Below are positions 1 to 8,005 of a stretch of 64,000 nt of DNA, in pieces. Position 1 is the stretch's first letter. Each line of letters begins with the position of its first letter. This stretch comes from Bacillota bacterium (GTDB lineage Bacteria > Bacillota > Clostridia > Acetivibrionales > DTU013). Location: assembly GCA_023412665.1 (NCBI GenBank), contig JAEZCA010000034.1, forward strand, positions 1-64,000. The letters are read 5' to 3'. Under the pieces are notes generated by a model. The model was not told the DNA's origin. It searched no databases and saw only the letters and a list, made by a program, of their open reading frames with translations. The translations under genes and the position numbers were made by a program.

Positions 1-827
1 AGTTAGAAACATTGTATTCAGAAGCCACAGTTAACGTGGCAGGTATACAGAAGACTTTTGCAGACTTAGTTGCTTATCACAACAATATGCTGGTTGAAAA
101 GGCAAAATTCATTGCAGCAGATTTGCCTTCTTTAGTCGATAAGATAAAAGAAGAAGAAAAAATGATGGCAACATTGTTAACTACAGAAAAAGAACTATCA
201 GAAAAAATAGCTAAAGGAGATTCTTTTGAAGAATTAGAAAAAGTAATTGTTGAATTGAATGAAAAGTATCGTACTAAAGGTGAATACGAAAGTATTATTT
301 CGCAATTAGACGAGGTTGATAATAATATTAAAGAACTAAATGGTGAAATTAAAATAATTGATGATAAGTTGTTTTCAAATGATTTTGAGGAAATATTAAA
401 AATACAAATTAAAAAATTTAATAAGCATTTTTCTGCTATATCCCAAGATTTATATGGCGAAAAGTATGCTTTGAAATATGATAAAATAACAAACAAAAAT
501 AATCAACAAGTTTACAAGTTTAGTGCTTTCAATGCTAATATGAGCTCAGGGAAAAAACAAGGAGAGATATTGTGCTTTGATTTGGCATATATCTTGTTTG
601 CTGATGAAGAAGATATTCCCTGTTTGCATTTCCTGCTTAATGATAAAAAAGAATTAATGCATGATAATCAGTTAGTTAAAGTAGCAGATTTTGTACAAAA
701 CAAAAATATTCAATTAATAGTATCAATATTAAAAGATAAACTCCCGGAAGGAATTATAAAAAAAGCCCATGTAGCAGTTGAGCTTTCCCAAGAAAGTAAG
801 CTCTTGAAGATTGAAATAAGACAATAA
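1..827 (+). CDS. DUF2326-type coiled-coil ATPase, C-terminal part (5' truncated by window edge)
   Basis: The reading frame is open from base 3 with no start codon that must be real, so this is the last ~275 codons of a longer gene. The N-terminal half is rich in Glu/Lys/Leu and looks like coiled coil. The C-terminal part has the pattern SSGKKQGEILCFDLAY followed by a short hydrophobic stretch CLHFLL. This resembles the end of DUF2326 proteins, SMC/RecN-like ATPases often found in defence loci, including ABC-three-component systems. The Walker A part would lie left of the window. It precedes a type III restriction-modification pair on the same strand, which fits a defence island. The low GC, unlike the genes after 7 kb, also suggests acquired DNA. 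Family assignment is from memory of the motif, so moderate confidence. Confidence 0.6.
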   Translation, partial: LETLYSEATVNVAGIQKTFADLVAYHNNMLVEKAKFIAADLPSLVDKIKEEEKMMATLLTTEKELSEKIAKGDSFEELEKVIVELNEKYRTKGEYESIISQLDEVDNNIKELNGEIKIIDDKLFSNDFEEILKIQIKKFNKHFSAISQDLYGEKYALKYDKITNKNNQQVYKFSAFNANMSSGKKQGEILCFDLAYILFADEEDIPCLHFLLNDKKELMHDNQLVKVADFVQNKNIQLIVSILKDKLPEGIIKKAHVAVELSQESKLLKIEIRQ

Positions 828-855
828 CGATGGGTGTACCCATCGTTATTGTCTT
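818..855 (+). terminator. Perfect 18-bp palindromic hairpin overlapping the stop codon
   Basis: Bases 818-835 are the exact reverse complement of 838-855, with only GT between them. The stop codon TAA (825-827) lies in the left arm. There is no long T-run after it, so it may act as a bidirectional terminator, an mRNA-stabilising hairpin or a protein-binding palindrome. Confidence 0.55.
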
Positions 856-896
856 GAATATATTAGTTTTAAGCATAAAGACAAGAGGATAGTTGC

Positions 897-924
897 TTGA
901 AAATATAAAAAGCTTTAGTATAGA
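897..924 (+). promoter_or_regulatory. Possible sigma-A promoter for the mod-res pair
   Basis: TTGAAA at 897-902 and TATAGA at 919-924 with a 16-nt spacer, about 90 bp before the mod start and after the hairpin. It is the best match in this gap but not a perfect consensus. Confidence 0.45.
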
Positions 925-1015
925 GTGTTAGAGAGAATAGAAACTATTTGAAAAGGCAGGGTTGATGATATTATAGAATTTGTACCTGATGGGGTGTAGG
1001 ATGGAGGAAAAGATA

Positions 1016-3067
1016 ATGATTAAAAATATAATAGCAGCTAATGAAAGCGTGACCCTTAACGATAAGGAAATAGTGGTTCTGAAAGAAAACTTTCCATCTT
1101 GCTTTAGGGCAGATGGCTCCTTCGATATGGTTCGATTTTCGGAACATTTGAAAGACAAAATAGAAATTTCGCATGAGGGATATGAATTGAAATTCCTCGG
1201 GAAAAGCTATGCAAAAATGCTTGCATCCCTGGATACGGAAACAGTTATTGTACCGGATGATTCTCATAATTCAATTTCTGAAAATGTGAACAGTGAAAAT
1301 GTCTATATCAGTGGTGACAATCTTGATGGATTAAAGCATTTGCTCAAGTCCTATGCTGGACAGGTTAAGTGTATCTATATCGACCCACCATACAATACTG
1401 GTTCAGACGGCTTTGTCTATAATGATAAATTCAATTTCACAGTTGATGACCTTGTTGCAAAATTAAGCATTGATGAAGATCAGGCACAACGTATTCTTGA
1501 CTTGACAAAAAGAGGCAGTGCTTCTCATTCGGCATGGTTGATGTTCATGTATCCTCGCTTGCAGCTGTCAAGGGATTTGATGAATGATAATGGTGTAATA
1601 TTTATTTCAATTGATGATAATGAGAAAGATAATTTAAAGCTTTTGTGTGATGATATTTTTGGCGAAAATAATTTTATGGCTTGTATTATTGTACAGTCTA
1701 ACAAGAGAGGTCAAACATATAAACAATTAGCAAAAACTCATGAATATCTGCTCGTTTATGTAAAAAATGAAAATGTCATCCTAAATGAATTATCAAAAGG
1801 TGCCGGTTCTTTTGACAAGCAAGATAATATTGGTGATTTTGAAGAACGGGAACTTAGAAATAGAAATCCTAAGTTTGGCCGCTTCAATCGTCCGAATTTA
1901 TTCTATCCAATATATGCCAATCCAAATAAAATAGACAGTTGTGGATATTGCCCTGTATCACTCGAGAAGAGTGAAGATTTTTGCGTAGAAATATTACCAT
2001 TTAACAGTGAAGGCCTAGAAAGTTGCTGGCGATGGGGACAATCAAAATTCAATAACAACAATAATCCGGATTCCTCAATGGATAGCGATGTTGTTGCAAA
2101 ATTAAAAACAACTGGCGAATATGGATGCTATGAAAAATACAGAAAAGGAACTTTTAAAGCAAAAACCATCTGGTATGAAGATAATTTAGTTGGTGATTTA
2201 GCCAATGAAGAAGATGATATTTGGGAAGAAACTGGTGTAATAACAGAGCAAGGGTCTAAAGAACTGGGCGTTTACGAAATGGCAGATGCGTTTGATTTCC
2301 CAAAGCCAACTTATTTGGTTAAGAAAATAATGCAAATCGGTGGAGATAGCGATTCTCTTTATGTTGATTTTTTCTCGGGTTCTGCAACTTCAACAGAGGC
2401 TGTTATGGCACTGAATGCTGAGGATAATGGTACTCGGAAAATAATAGCTATTCAATTGCCAGAAGACCTTGATAAAAAAATAGAACTGGCCGGAAAAACG
2501 GAAAAGCCAAAACTTCAGAAGGTGCTTGATTTTTTGGATTCAATAGGGAAAAGGCATTTTCTTGATGAAGTTGGTCAGGAACGTATTCTTCGTGCTACAA
2601 AGAGTATTAAAGAAAAATATCCAGACACTACTGTTGACCTTGGTTTTAAGCACTATACATTACAAGAAGTAAGCCAGTCAACATTAGATAAGATGGAGTC
2701 CTTTGATAATAGCGGATTTGTTACGGATACAACTGTGTTTGATGAATTCGGAGCCAACACAGTTTTGACCACATGGCTTGTGCGTGATGGATACGGCTTT
2801 AACAATGATATGCAGACGGTTGATCTTGCAGGATATGCTGCATATTGGTGTCGTAATCATTTGTATTTCATAAATCCTGGCTTAACTGAAGATGCAATAA
2901 AGGCTCTCGTAGAAAAATATAATTCACAGGGTAGCTTTAATCCGCAAAACATCATTCTTTTTGGATACGGTTTTAACTTTGTAGAAATGGAGAACTTGAA
3001 GACGAATGTCAAAATACTCCGTGATTCCGAGAAAAATTTAAGAATTAATCTGGATATCAGATACTAA
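1016..3067 (+). CDS. Type III restriction-modification methyltransferase (Mod), adenine-specific
   Basis: Adenine-N6 DNA methyltransferase of the beta class, the specificity and modification subunit of a type III system. The catalytic motif IV DPPYNTG lies near residue 123 and the AdoMet-binding motif I DFFSGSAT near residue 452. That order (IV before I) is typical of Mod proteins. The region between them is the presumed target-recognition domain. I chose ATG 1016 because GGAGG at 1003-1007 is 8 nt upstream; an ATG at 1001 and a TTG at 980 are in frame but worse placed. The length, 683 aa, is normal. The res gene starts 13 nt after the stop, so the two form an operon. Confidence 0.9.
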   Translation: MIKNIIAANESVTLNDKEIVVLKENFPSCFRADGSFDMVRFSEHLKDKIEISHEGYELKFLGKSYAKMLASLDTETVIVPDDSHNSISENVNSENVYISGDNLDGLKHLLKSYAGQVKCIYIDPPYNTGSDGFVYNDKFNFTVDDLVAKLSIDEDQAQRILDLTKRGSASHSAWLMFMYPRLQLSRDLMNDNGVIFISIDDNEKDNLKLLCDDIFGENNFMACIIVQSNKRGQTYKQLAKTHEYLLVYVKNENVILNELSKGAGSFDKQDNIGDFEERELRNRNPKFGRFNRPNLFYPIYANPNKIDSCGYCPVSLEKSEDFCVEILPFNSEGLESCWRWGQSKFNNNNNPDSSMDSDVVAKLKTTGEYGCYEKYRKGTFKAKTIWYEDNLVGDLANEEDDIWEETGVITEQGSKELGVYEMADAFDFPKPTYLVKKIMQIGGDSDSLYVDFFSGSATSTEAVMALNAEDNGTRKIIAIQLPEDLDKKIELAGKTEKPKLQKVLDFLDSIGKRHFLDEVGQERILRATKSIKEKYPDTTVDLGFKHYTLQEVSQSTLDKMESFDNSGFVTDTTVFDEFGANTVLTTWLVRDGYGFNNDMQTVDLAGYAAYWCRNHLYFINPGLTEDAIKALVEKYNSQGSFNPQNIILFGYGFNFVEMENLKTNVKILRDSEKNLRINLDIRY

Positions 3068-3080
3068 GGAGGTGCGGATT

Positions 3081-6047
3081 TTGGAACTAATACTTGAAAG
3101 AGAACTCACACATCAACAGAAGGCTGTTGATGCATTGGTTTCCGTATTGGATGGCATGGGAATCACAAAACCGCATCTTGCATATGAGAATCCTTCATTT
3201 GACCGCAAAGATACCCTCCTGATCCATAATATACTGGAAATACAGAAAAATATCCGCAGCGATTACCGTGGCTGCCGTGATGAAGGTGAATACCTAAATC
3301 TTGATGTGAAAATGGAGACTGGAACAGGAAAAACTTATGTCTATACTCAGACAATCTACGAGATGCATAAACGATATGGTTTTAACAAGTTTATTATTGC
3401 TGTTCCGTCTCTTCCGATAAAGGCAGGTACAAAGCAGTTTATTTCTGACAGCTATGTTAAACATCATTTTTCCGATGCCTGCGGATACAACTGTGATATT
3501 GAATTAGGTGTATTGGAAAGCCCAAAGCAAAAGAAAAGAGGCTTCCTTGCTATGCCTTCCCCTGTTCGTGATTTCGTAACTGGTTCCTGTCAGAATGCAA
3601 ATAAAATTTATGTGTTGCTCGTTAATATGCAATTACTTACAAATGGCAATATGCTCACACGCTCCGATTATGATTACCTTGTTGAGGGATTTTATAGACC
3701 GTTTAATGCCCTTAGAGCTACAAAACCGATTGTGATTATTGATGAACCGCATAGGTTCACAAGAGACCAGAAAGCCTATAAAGCTATTGTGGAAGAATTG
3801 CAGCCTCAGATGATAATTCGCTTCGGTGCAACTTTTCCAGAAGTCTCAGTAGGTCGTGGTCGCAATAAAGTCATCTACAAAGACTTGAATAATCTGGTAT
3901 ACGAATTGAATGCATGTGACTCTTTTAATCAGACTCTCATAAAGGGTGTAGCAAAGGAACATTTCGAGCCACTTTCACAGAAAGAGGAAAAGGTAAAATT
4001 AGTAACTGTTGTATCCAAAGCTTCAGCCACTTTTCATTTCAAAAAACGTGGAGAGGACACAAAAACATTCATGCTTACAAGTGGTGATTCCTTATCTATC
4101 ATAGATCCGGTATTCGAAGGAATTACTATCTCAGCTATTGGGAATAGTTTTATTGAGCTCACCAACGGGCAAACGAAATTTCAAGGCGAAGAATTCAACA
4201 CCGATATTTACTCTTCTTCATATCAGGAGCAGATGGTTAAATTGGCAATTCAGCGCCACTTTGAAACGGAACGCCAGAATTTCTCCGGCAGGCAGTTCAA
4301 GATAAAAACTCTGGCACTATTCTTTATTGATGATATTTCATCCTATAGAGAATCTGATAATGGAAAGAATCCATATCTCAAGGATATGTTTGAACGCTTG
4401 TTACTTGAAAGGCTGAATTCATTGGTAGAGGAATTGCCGGACAGCGAGAATGAATACAGAGAATATTTGAAAGCCAGCGCAGCAGATATAAGCGCCTGTC
4501 ATTCGGGATATTTTGCACAGGACAACAGTGATTCTGATGAGGCAATTGCCCAAGAAGTAGATGAAATTCTTCATAATAAAAAGGGGCTAATATCTCTTCG
4601 TAATGAAGACGGGACATACAACACAAGGAGATTCTTATTTTCTAAGTGGACGTTGAAAGAAGGATGGGATAATCCTAATGTGTTTACCATAGCAAAATTG
4701 CGTTCCAGTGGTAGTGAAAACAGTAAATTGCAGGAAGTAGGGCGAGGACTACGCCTTCCGGTTGATGAAAATGGAAACCGCATATCCAATGAAGAGTTTA
4801 AGCTAAACTATATTGTGGATTTTACAGAGGCTGATTTTGCTCAAAAATTAGTCGATGAAATCAACGGTGAGTTACCAACGACATTAGTATTGAACACTGA
4901 TGATTTGGATAAAGTTGCAAAAGCAAGAAACATTGATCCCGATGAATTATTTACAGATTTGTTACTCAAAAAGTACATAAATAGGAATTATGAAATTCGT
5001 TCTGAGAATAGAGATGCTTTCTTTGCCGAATATCCTGAGTTTACAAGTGGTGTTAATAGTAACAAGGTAACCGATAAAAACAAGAACAAGTCTCAGCAAA
5101 TTAAAATCAGAAAAGCTGTATATCCTGAGCTTAAAGAACTATGGGAAACAATCAATCAAAAATACTATCTTTTTTATGATTTGGATTTGGAGTCTGAAAT
5201 ACCACAAGCATTACATGACATTCTTAGAAAAGGTGATACCTTTGGAAACATAACCATTTATAGCCAACGTGATGAAGTAACCACCGATGGCAAAACGATG
5301 TATTTGCAAGAAGATTCTGGGGTTTCCTACTCAATAAAGAAGTCATTAGCTTACAATGAGTTTATCAAACGAATCAATAATCAAACTAGTATTCCGATTA
5401 CGGTCATTCATGACGCTATGTGTAAATTGGCTGCAGAAAAAACAGTCCTTCCAGAACACATAAATGAGTATTCGGTCACCAATATTATTCGGAGTTTTAA
5501 AGATTGGCAAATACAAGAAACACAGACCAGATTTCGCTATGCTCGTTCGACACAACCAGTTACCGAAACTGCATTAACTTATAAAGACGGTTCTCCGCGA
5601 GAAATTATAAAACAGGGAACTGTCGGCACTATGTTTGTTGAAGGCACTCCCTCAGAGAAATATCTATATGATAAGATCGCTTTTGACTCTCCATTGGAGA
5701 AAGATAATATCATGATGACAGGGACAGGAATTGATGAGGTTGTAGTATATGGAAAAATTCCGAAATCGAGTATTGCTATTCCAACAATTGTAGGAGAAAA
5801 TTACAGTCCAGACTTTATGTATGTAGTTAAAAAAAGTGATGGAACTAAAGAATTAAATGTTGTAGTCGAGACTAAATTAGTAGAAAACAAGTCTACTCTA
5901 CGTGGTACAGAAAATGCCAAAATTAAATGTGCAGAGGAATTCTTCAAGCAGTTAACCATTGATGGATATAAGGTCTCGTTCCATACACAATTAAGTAACA
6001 AAAAAGTTAAACAAATTATCGAAGAAGTAATAAATGCACAAATATAA
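3081..6047 (+). CDS. Type III restriction endonuclease subunit (Res)
   Basis: ATP-dependent helicase-nuclease that acts with Mod to cut DNA at unmethylated sites. It has a superfamily 2 helicase core: Walker A METGTGKT near residue 78 and the DEPH box IIDEPHR near residue 220. A conserved EVGRGLRLP arginine-finger motif lies near residue 552. A PD-(E/D)XK nuclease signature near the C-terminus, SPDFMY then VVVETK around residues 909-930, is intact, so the enzyme looks active. Start TTG 3081 is 8 nt after GGAGG (3068-3072); a GTG at 3072 overlaps that ribosome site and is less likely. Length is 988 aa, normal for the family. Confidence 0.92.
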   Translation: MELILERELTHQQKAVDALVSVLDGMGITKPHLAYENPSFDRKDTLLIHNILEIQKNIRSDYRGCRDEGEYLNLDVKMETGTGKTYVYTQTIYEMHKRYGFNKFIIAVPSLPIKAGTKQFISDSYVKHHFSDACGYNCDIELGVLESPKQKKRGFLAMPSPVRDFVTGSCQNANKIYVLLVNMQLLTNGNMLTRSDYDYLVEGFYRPFNALRATKPIVIIDEPHRFTRDQKAYKAIVEELQPQMIIRFGATFPEVSVGRGRNKVIYKDLNNLVYELNACDSFNQTLIKGVAKEHFEPLSQKEEKVKLVTVVSKASATFHFKKRGEDTKTFMLTSGDSLSIIDPVFEGITISAIGNSFIELTNGQTKFQGEEFNTDIYSSSYQEQMVKLAIQRHFETERQNFSGRQFKIKTLALFFIDDISSYRESDNGKNPYLKDMFERLLLERLNSLVEELPDSENEYREYLKASAADISACHSGYFAQDNSDSDEAIAQEVDEILHNKKGLISLRNEDGTYNTRRFLFSKWTLKEGWDNPNVFTIAKLRSSGSENSKLQEVGRGLRLPVDENGNRISNEEFKLNYIVDFTEADFAQKLVDEINGELPTTLVLNTDDLDKVAKARNIDPDELFTDLLLKKYINRNYEIRSENRDAFFAEYPEFTSGVNSNKVTDKNKNKSQQIKIRKAVYPELKELWETINQKYYLFYDLDLESEIPQALHDILRKGDTFGNITIYSQRDEVTTDGKTMYLQEDSGVSYSIKKSLAYNEFIKRINNQTSIPITVIHDAMCKLAAEKTVLPEHINEYSVTNIIRSFKDWQIQETQTRFRYARSTQPVTETALTYKDGSPREIIKQGTVGTMFVEGTPSEKYLYDKIAFDSPLEKDNIMMTGTGIDEVVVYGKIPKSSIAIPTIVGENYSPDFMYVVKKSDGTKELNVVVETKLVENKSTLRGTENAKIKCAEEFFKQLTIDGYKVSFHTQLSNKKVKQIIEEVINAQI

Positions 6048-6315
6048 TAAAGTCAAGTAAATAAATTAAACGAAGAAGGTTGTAAAGATAGATTAAATTA
6101 CTCTATAAAAGTTTTTTACGATTAGGCAGAATTTTTATTTTTGCTAGTAGTAAGGGTAAGTGGTAGAATATAAAAAATAATTGGGTACTAATTGGGTACT
6201 ACTTATATAAAATAATACTCAATATGATAAACCCTTACAAAGTGACTACCAAAGAAAAGCCTTTAAAATCTATGGTTATAGCACCCAGTTAAAATATACA
6301 AAACTACTAATCGAG
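6048..6315. other. AT-rich gap at the island end
   Basis: No convincing gene. It contains a short direct repeat, TTGGGTACTA twice near 6181-6200, just before the tRNA fragment. Such repeats beside an attachment site can be integrase or excisionase arm sites, but this is a guess. Confidence 0.4.
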
Positions 6316-6362
6316 TTCTGCAAAACCCTTATCCCCCAGTTCAAATCTGGGTGGCGCCTCCA
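6316..6362 (+). other. 3' fragment of tRNA-Cys (candidate att site, island boundary)
   Basis: The sequence reads as the anticodon loop CTGCAAA (anticodon GCA), variable region, T-arm with TTCAAAT loop, acceptor strand TGGCGCC, discriminator T and CCA of bacterial tRNA-Cys. The 5' half (expected GGCGCCATAGCC) is absent upstream. The remaining anticodon stem does not pair fully. A 3' tRNA fragment of this kind is the usual product of tyrosine-integrase insertion into a tRNA gene. It separates the low-GC restriction island on the left from housekeeping genes on the right. No integrase is visible in the window, so it is probably at the other end of the island. Confidence 0.75.
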
Positions 6363-6366
6363 AACA

Positions 6367-6410
6367 AAAAGCCTCGTTTACAGGGTTTCCTATAAATGAG
6401 GCTTTTAATA
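6367..6410 (+). terminator. Intrinsic terminator behind the tRNA-Cys fragment
   Basis: Arms 6367-6380 and 6393-6406 (AAAAGCCTCGTTTA / TAAATGAGGCTTTT) pair over 14 bp with one G-U, ending in T residues. It is probably the original terminator of the tRNA-Cys gene. Confidence 0.75.
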
Positions 6411-6506
6411 TTTGCTTCGCCTTCAAAGTTCAATCGACCATTCAATGAATTTTGTATAAAAAAAAGGATTACGAAGATTATTGTAGAAGTTGTTTAGTAC
6501 ACTGAA

Positions 6507-6559
6507 AAAACGAGGCGAAAGATGGGCCTACGCCTCGTTGAACCGAAGTGCTATATAAT
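6507..6559 (+). repeat. Mini copy of the GAGGCG/TATAAT dispersed element (family 2)
   Basis: Carries both ends of the element found at 27784-27983: ACGAGGCGAAAGATGGGC, then CGCCTCGTTGAA, then an end resembling GTGCTATAAT. The interior is missing. The remaining arms ACGAGGCG/CGCCTCGT form a hairpin. Confidence 0.7.
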
Positions 6560-6584
6560 CTTTTTGGAAAGGATATATATTTAA

Positions 6585-7058
6585 ATGTCTATGAGCTATA
6601 CAGTTGTTGATTTGTTAGACAAATTCATATCGATTGAAGAGGCAGGATACGGGCTGTATATGAAAATAGCATCCGAAGCTTCTGTTGCAGATAATATTAA
6701 AGTTCTTGCTAAAGTTTTTGCACTTGAAGAGAAACGACATATAGAGAAATATAAAAAATTGAAAGTGCAAGTAAAGGATGATCCTGATATAGCTATTGAT
6801 ATCAGTATATATGACAGAGCTTCAAAATTAGTATTTGATTTTACAAAAATTTCTAGAAACTTAATAATTAAAGACACAATGGAATTGATTGAGCTCTGCT
6901 TGAATTTCGAGGAAGAAAACCTGGCATTACTATTTATGATTCAAGGAATCTTAGTGCAGTCTCAAGAGGATGAAAAAACAACCTTGTATAAAGTATTGAC
7001 TGAACTTATCATGGAGGAGCAAAAACATATAGATAATCTCTCTATTTTCAAGAAGTAG
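6585..7058 (+). CDS. Ferritin-like / rubrerythrin-like di-iron protein
   Basis: A 157-aa, mostly helical protein with the spacing of a ferritin-like four-helix bundle. Candidate iron ligands are the glutamate in helix 1 (SIEEAGYGLY), an ExxH in helix 2 (EEKRHIEKY), glutamates in helix 3 (NFEEENLALL) and a second ExxH in helix 4 (EEQKHIDNL). These pairs are what the family needs for a di-iron centre, so a redox or peroxide-detoxifying role is likely. There is no C-terminal rubredoxin domain, so it is not a full rubrerythrin. GGAAAGG lies about 12 nt before ATG 6585, and a good terminator follows. It looks monocistronic. Confidence 0.75.
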   Translation: MSMSYTVVDLLDKFISIEEAGYGLYMKIASEASVADNIKVLAKVFALEEKRHIEKYKKLKVQVKDDPDIAIDISIYDRASKLVFDFTKISRNLIIKDTMELIELCLNFEEENLALLFMIQGILVQSQEDEKTTLYKVLTELIMEEQKHIDNLSIFKK

Positions 7059-7098
7059 TTAATTTGTCAGATAAAGATTGTTAAAAGATGTGTTAATC

Positions 7099-7130
7099 TG
7101 CCCCCCTATTCAAATGAGGGGGGCATTTAT
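7099..7130 (+). terminator. Intrinsic terminator after the ferritin-like gene
   Basis: TGCCCCCCT (7099-7107) and AGGGGGGCA (7117-7125) form a GC-rich hairpin with a 9-nt loop, followed by TTTAT. Confidence 0.85.
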
Positions 7131-7213
7131 AAACACCGGATGCTGTGCTAACGGATGATTCGATATAAACCGATCATGCAGTTAGTATCTGACGATTTCG
7201 GACAGGAGAGCAG

Positions 7214-8005
7214 ATGAAATACAGGTTGATTGCAGTAGATATGGATGGAACCTTGTTAAATAGCCAGGGCAGTATTACGGAGAAAACGATTGCCGCTATT
7301 CACAAGGTGGTGGATAAAGGGGTTTTGTTCACGATTTGTACCGGCAGGCCGATACAGGGTGTTGAACGCTATTATGACGTATTGGATCCACACTCCCCTG
7401 TCATAACCTACAATGGCGCAATGATTGTCATGGGGAAATCGCGAGAAATATTATACAAGCAGGACCTTGATCCCAGTGATGCAAGAGATGTACTGGCGTG
7501 GGGAAAAAAGCTCGGGACAACGGTCATTGCCTGGTCCGACAACAAGCTGTATGCTAATGAACTGAACGACAGAGTACATGATTATAAAAAACTATCAATG
7601 GTCGAGCCGATAATGATCACTGATGAAGAAGAATTGATCAATAATGGTGTCACCAAATTTCTATGGTATGACGATGCAGAAAAGATCAAGCATTTTCAGG
7701 GGGTTCTGGCGGATAAGCTAGGTAAGGGCGTGACTTTTTGCACATCCAAGCCGACATTTCTTGAGTTTTTTGACAGCAGAGTGTCAAAGGCTGTGGCAAT
7801 GGAAAAGATAGGCGAGCATTTTGGCATACGCCGTGAAGAAATGGTCGCCATAGGCGATGGATTCAACGACCTGTCGATGATAGAGTATGCAGGCTTGGGA
7901 GTAGCAATGGGGAACGCTCCTGAGGAAATAAAGAAAAAAGCCGCCTTCGTCACTCTCTCCAATGACGAAGACGGCATTGCTCACTTCATTCACTCTATTT
8001 TATGA
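7214..8005 (+). CDS. Cof-type HAD-IIB sugar-phosphate phosphatase
   Basis: HAD-superfamily phosphatase of 263 aa. Motif I DMDGTLL is at residues 9-15, motif II the threonine in FTICTGRP near residue 42, and motif IV GDGFNDLSMIEYAG near residue 216. The large cap between motifs II and III is the IIB/Cof type, which usually acts on sugar phosphates or flavin phosphates; the substrate cannot be read from sequence. ATG 7214 has GGACAGGAG upstream. The 3' end overlaps the end of the convergent lipoprotein gene by 11 bp, so no separate terminator fits between them. Confidence 0.85.
   Translation: MKYRLIAVDMDGTLLNSQGSITEKTIAAIHKVVDKGVLFTICTGRPIQGVERYYDVLDPHSPVITYNGAMIVMGKSREILYKQDLDPSDARDVLAWGKKLGTTVIAWSDNKLYANELNDRVHDYKKLSMVEPIMITDEEELINNGVTKFLWYDDAEKIKHFQGVLADKLGKGVTFCTSKPTFLEFFDSRVSKAVAMEKIGEHFGIRREEMVAIGDGFNDLSMIEYAGLGVAMGNAPEEIKKKAAFVTLSNDEDGIAHFIHSIL

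Noticed and set aside
6048..6315. Integrase or excisionase gene next to the att-like site
   Set aside because: No frame of useful length or motif in this gap; it may lie at the unseen end.
6230..6362. Complete tRNA gene
   Set aside because: Only the 3' part of tRNA-Cys is present; the D-arm and 5' acceptor strand are missing.
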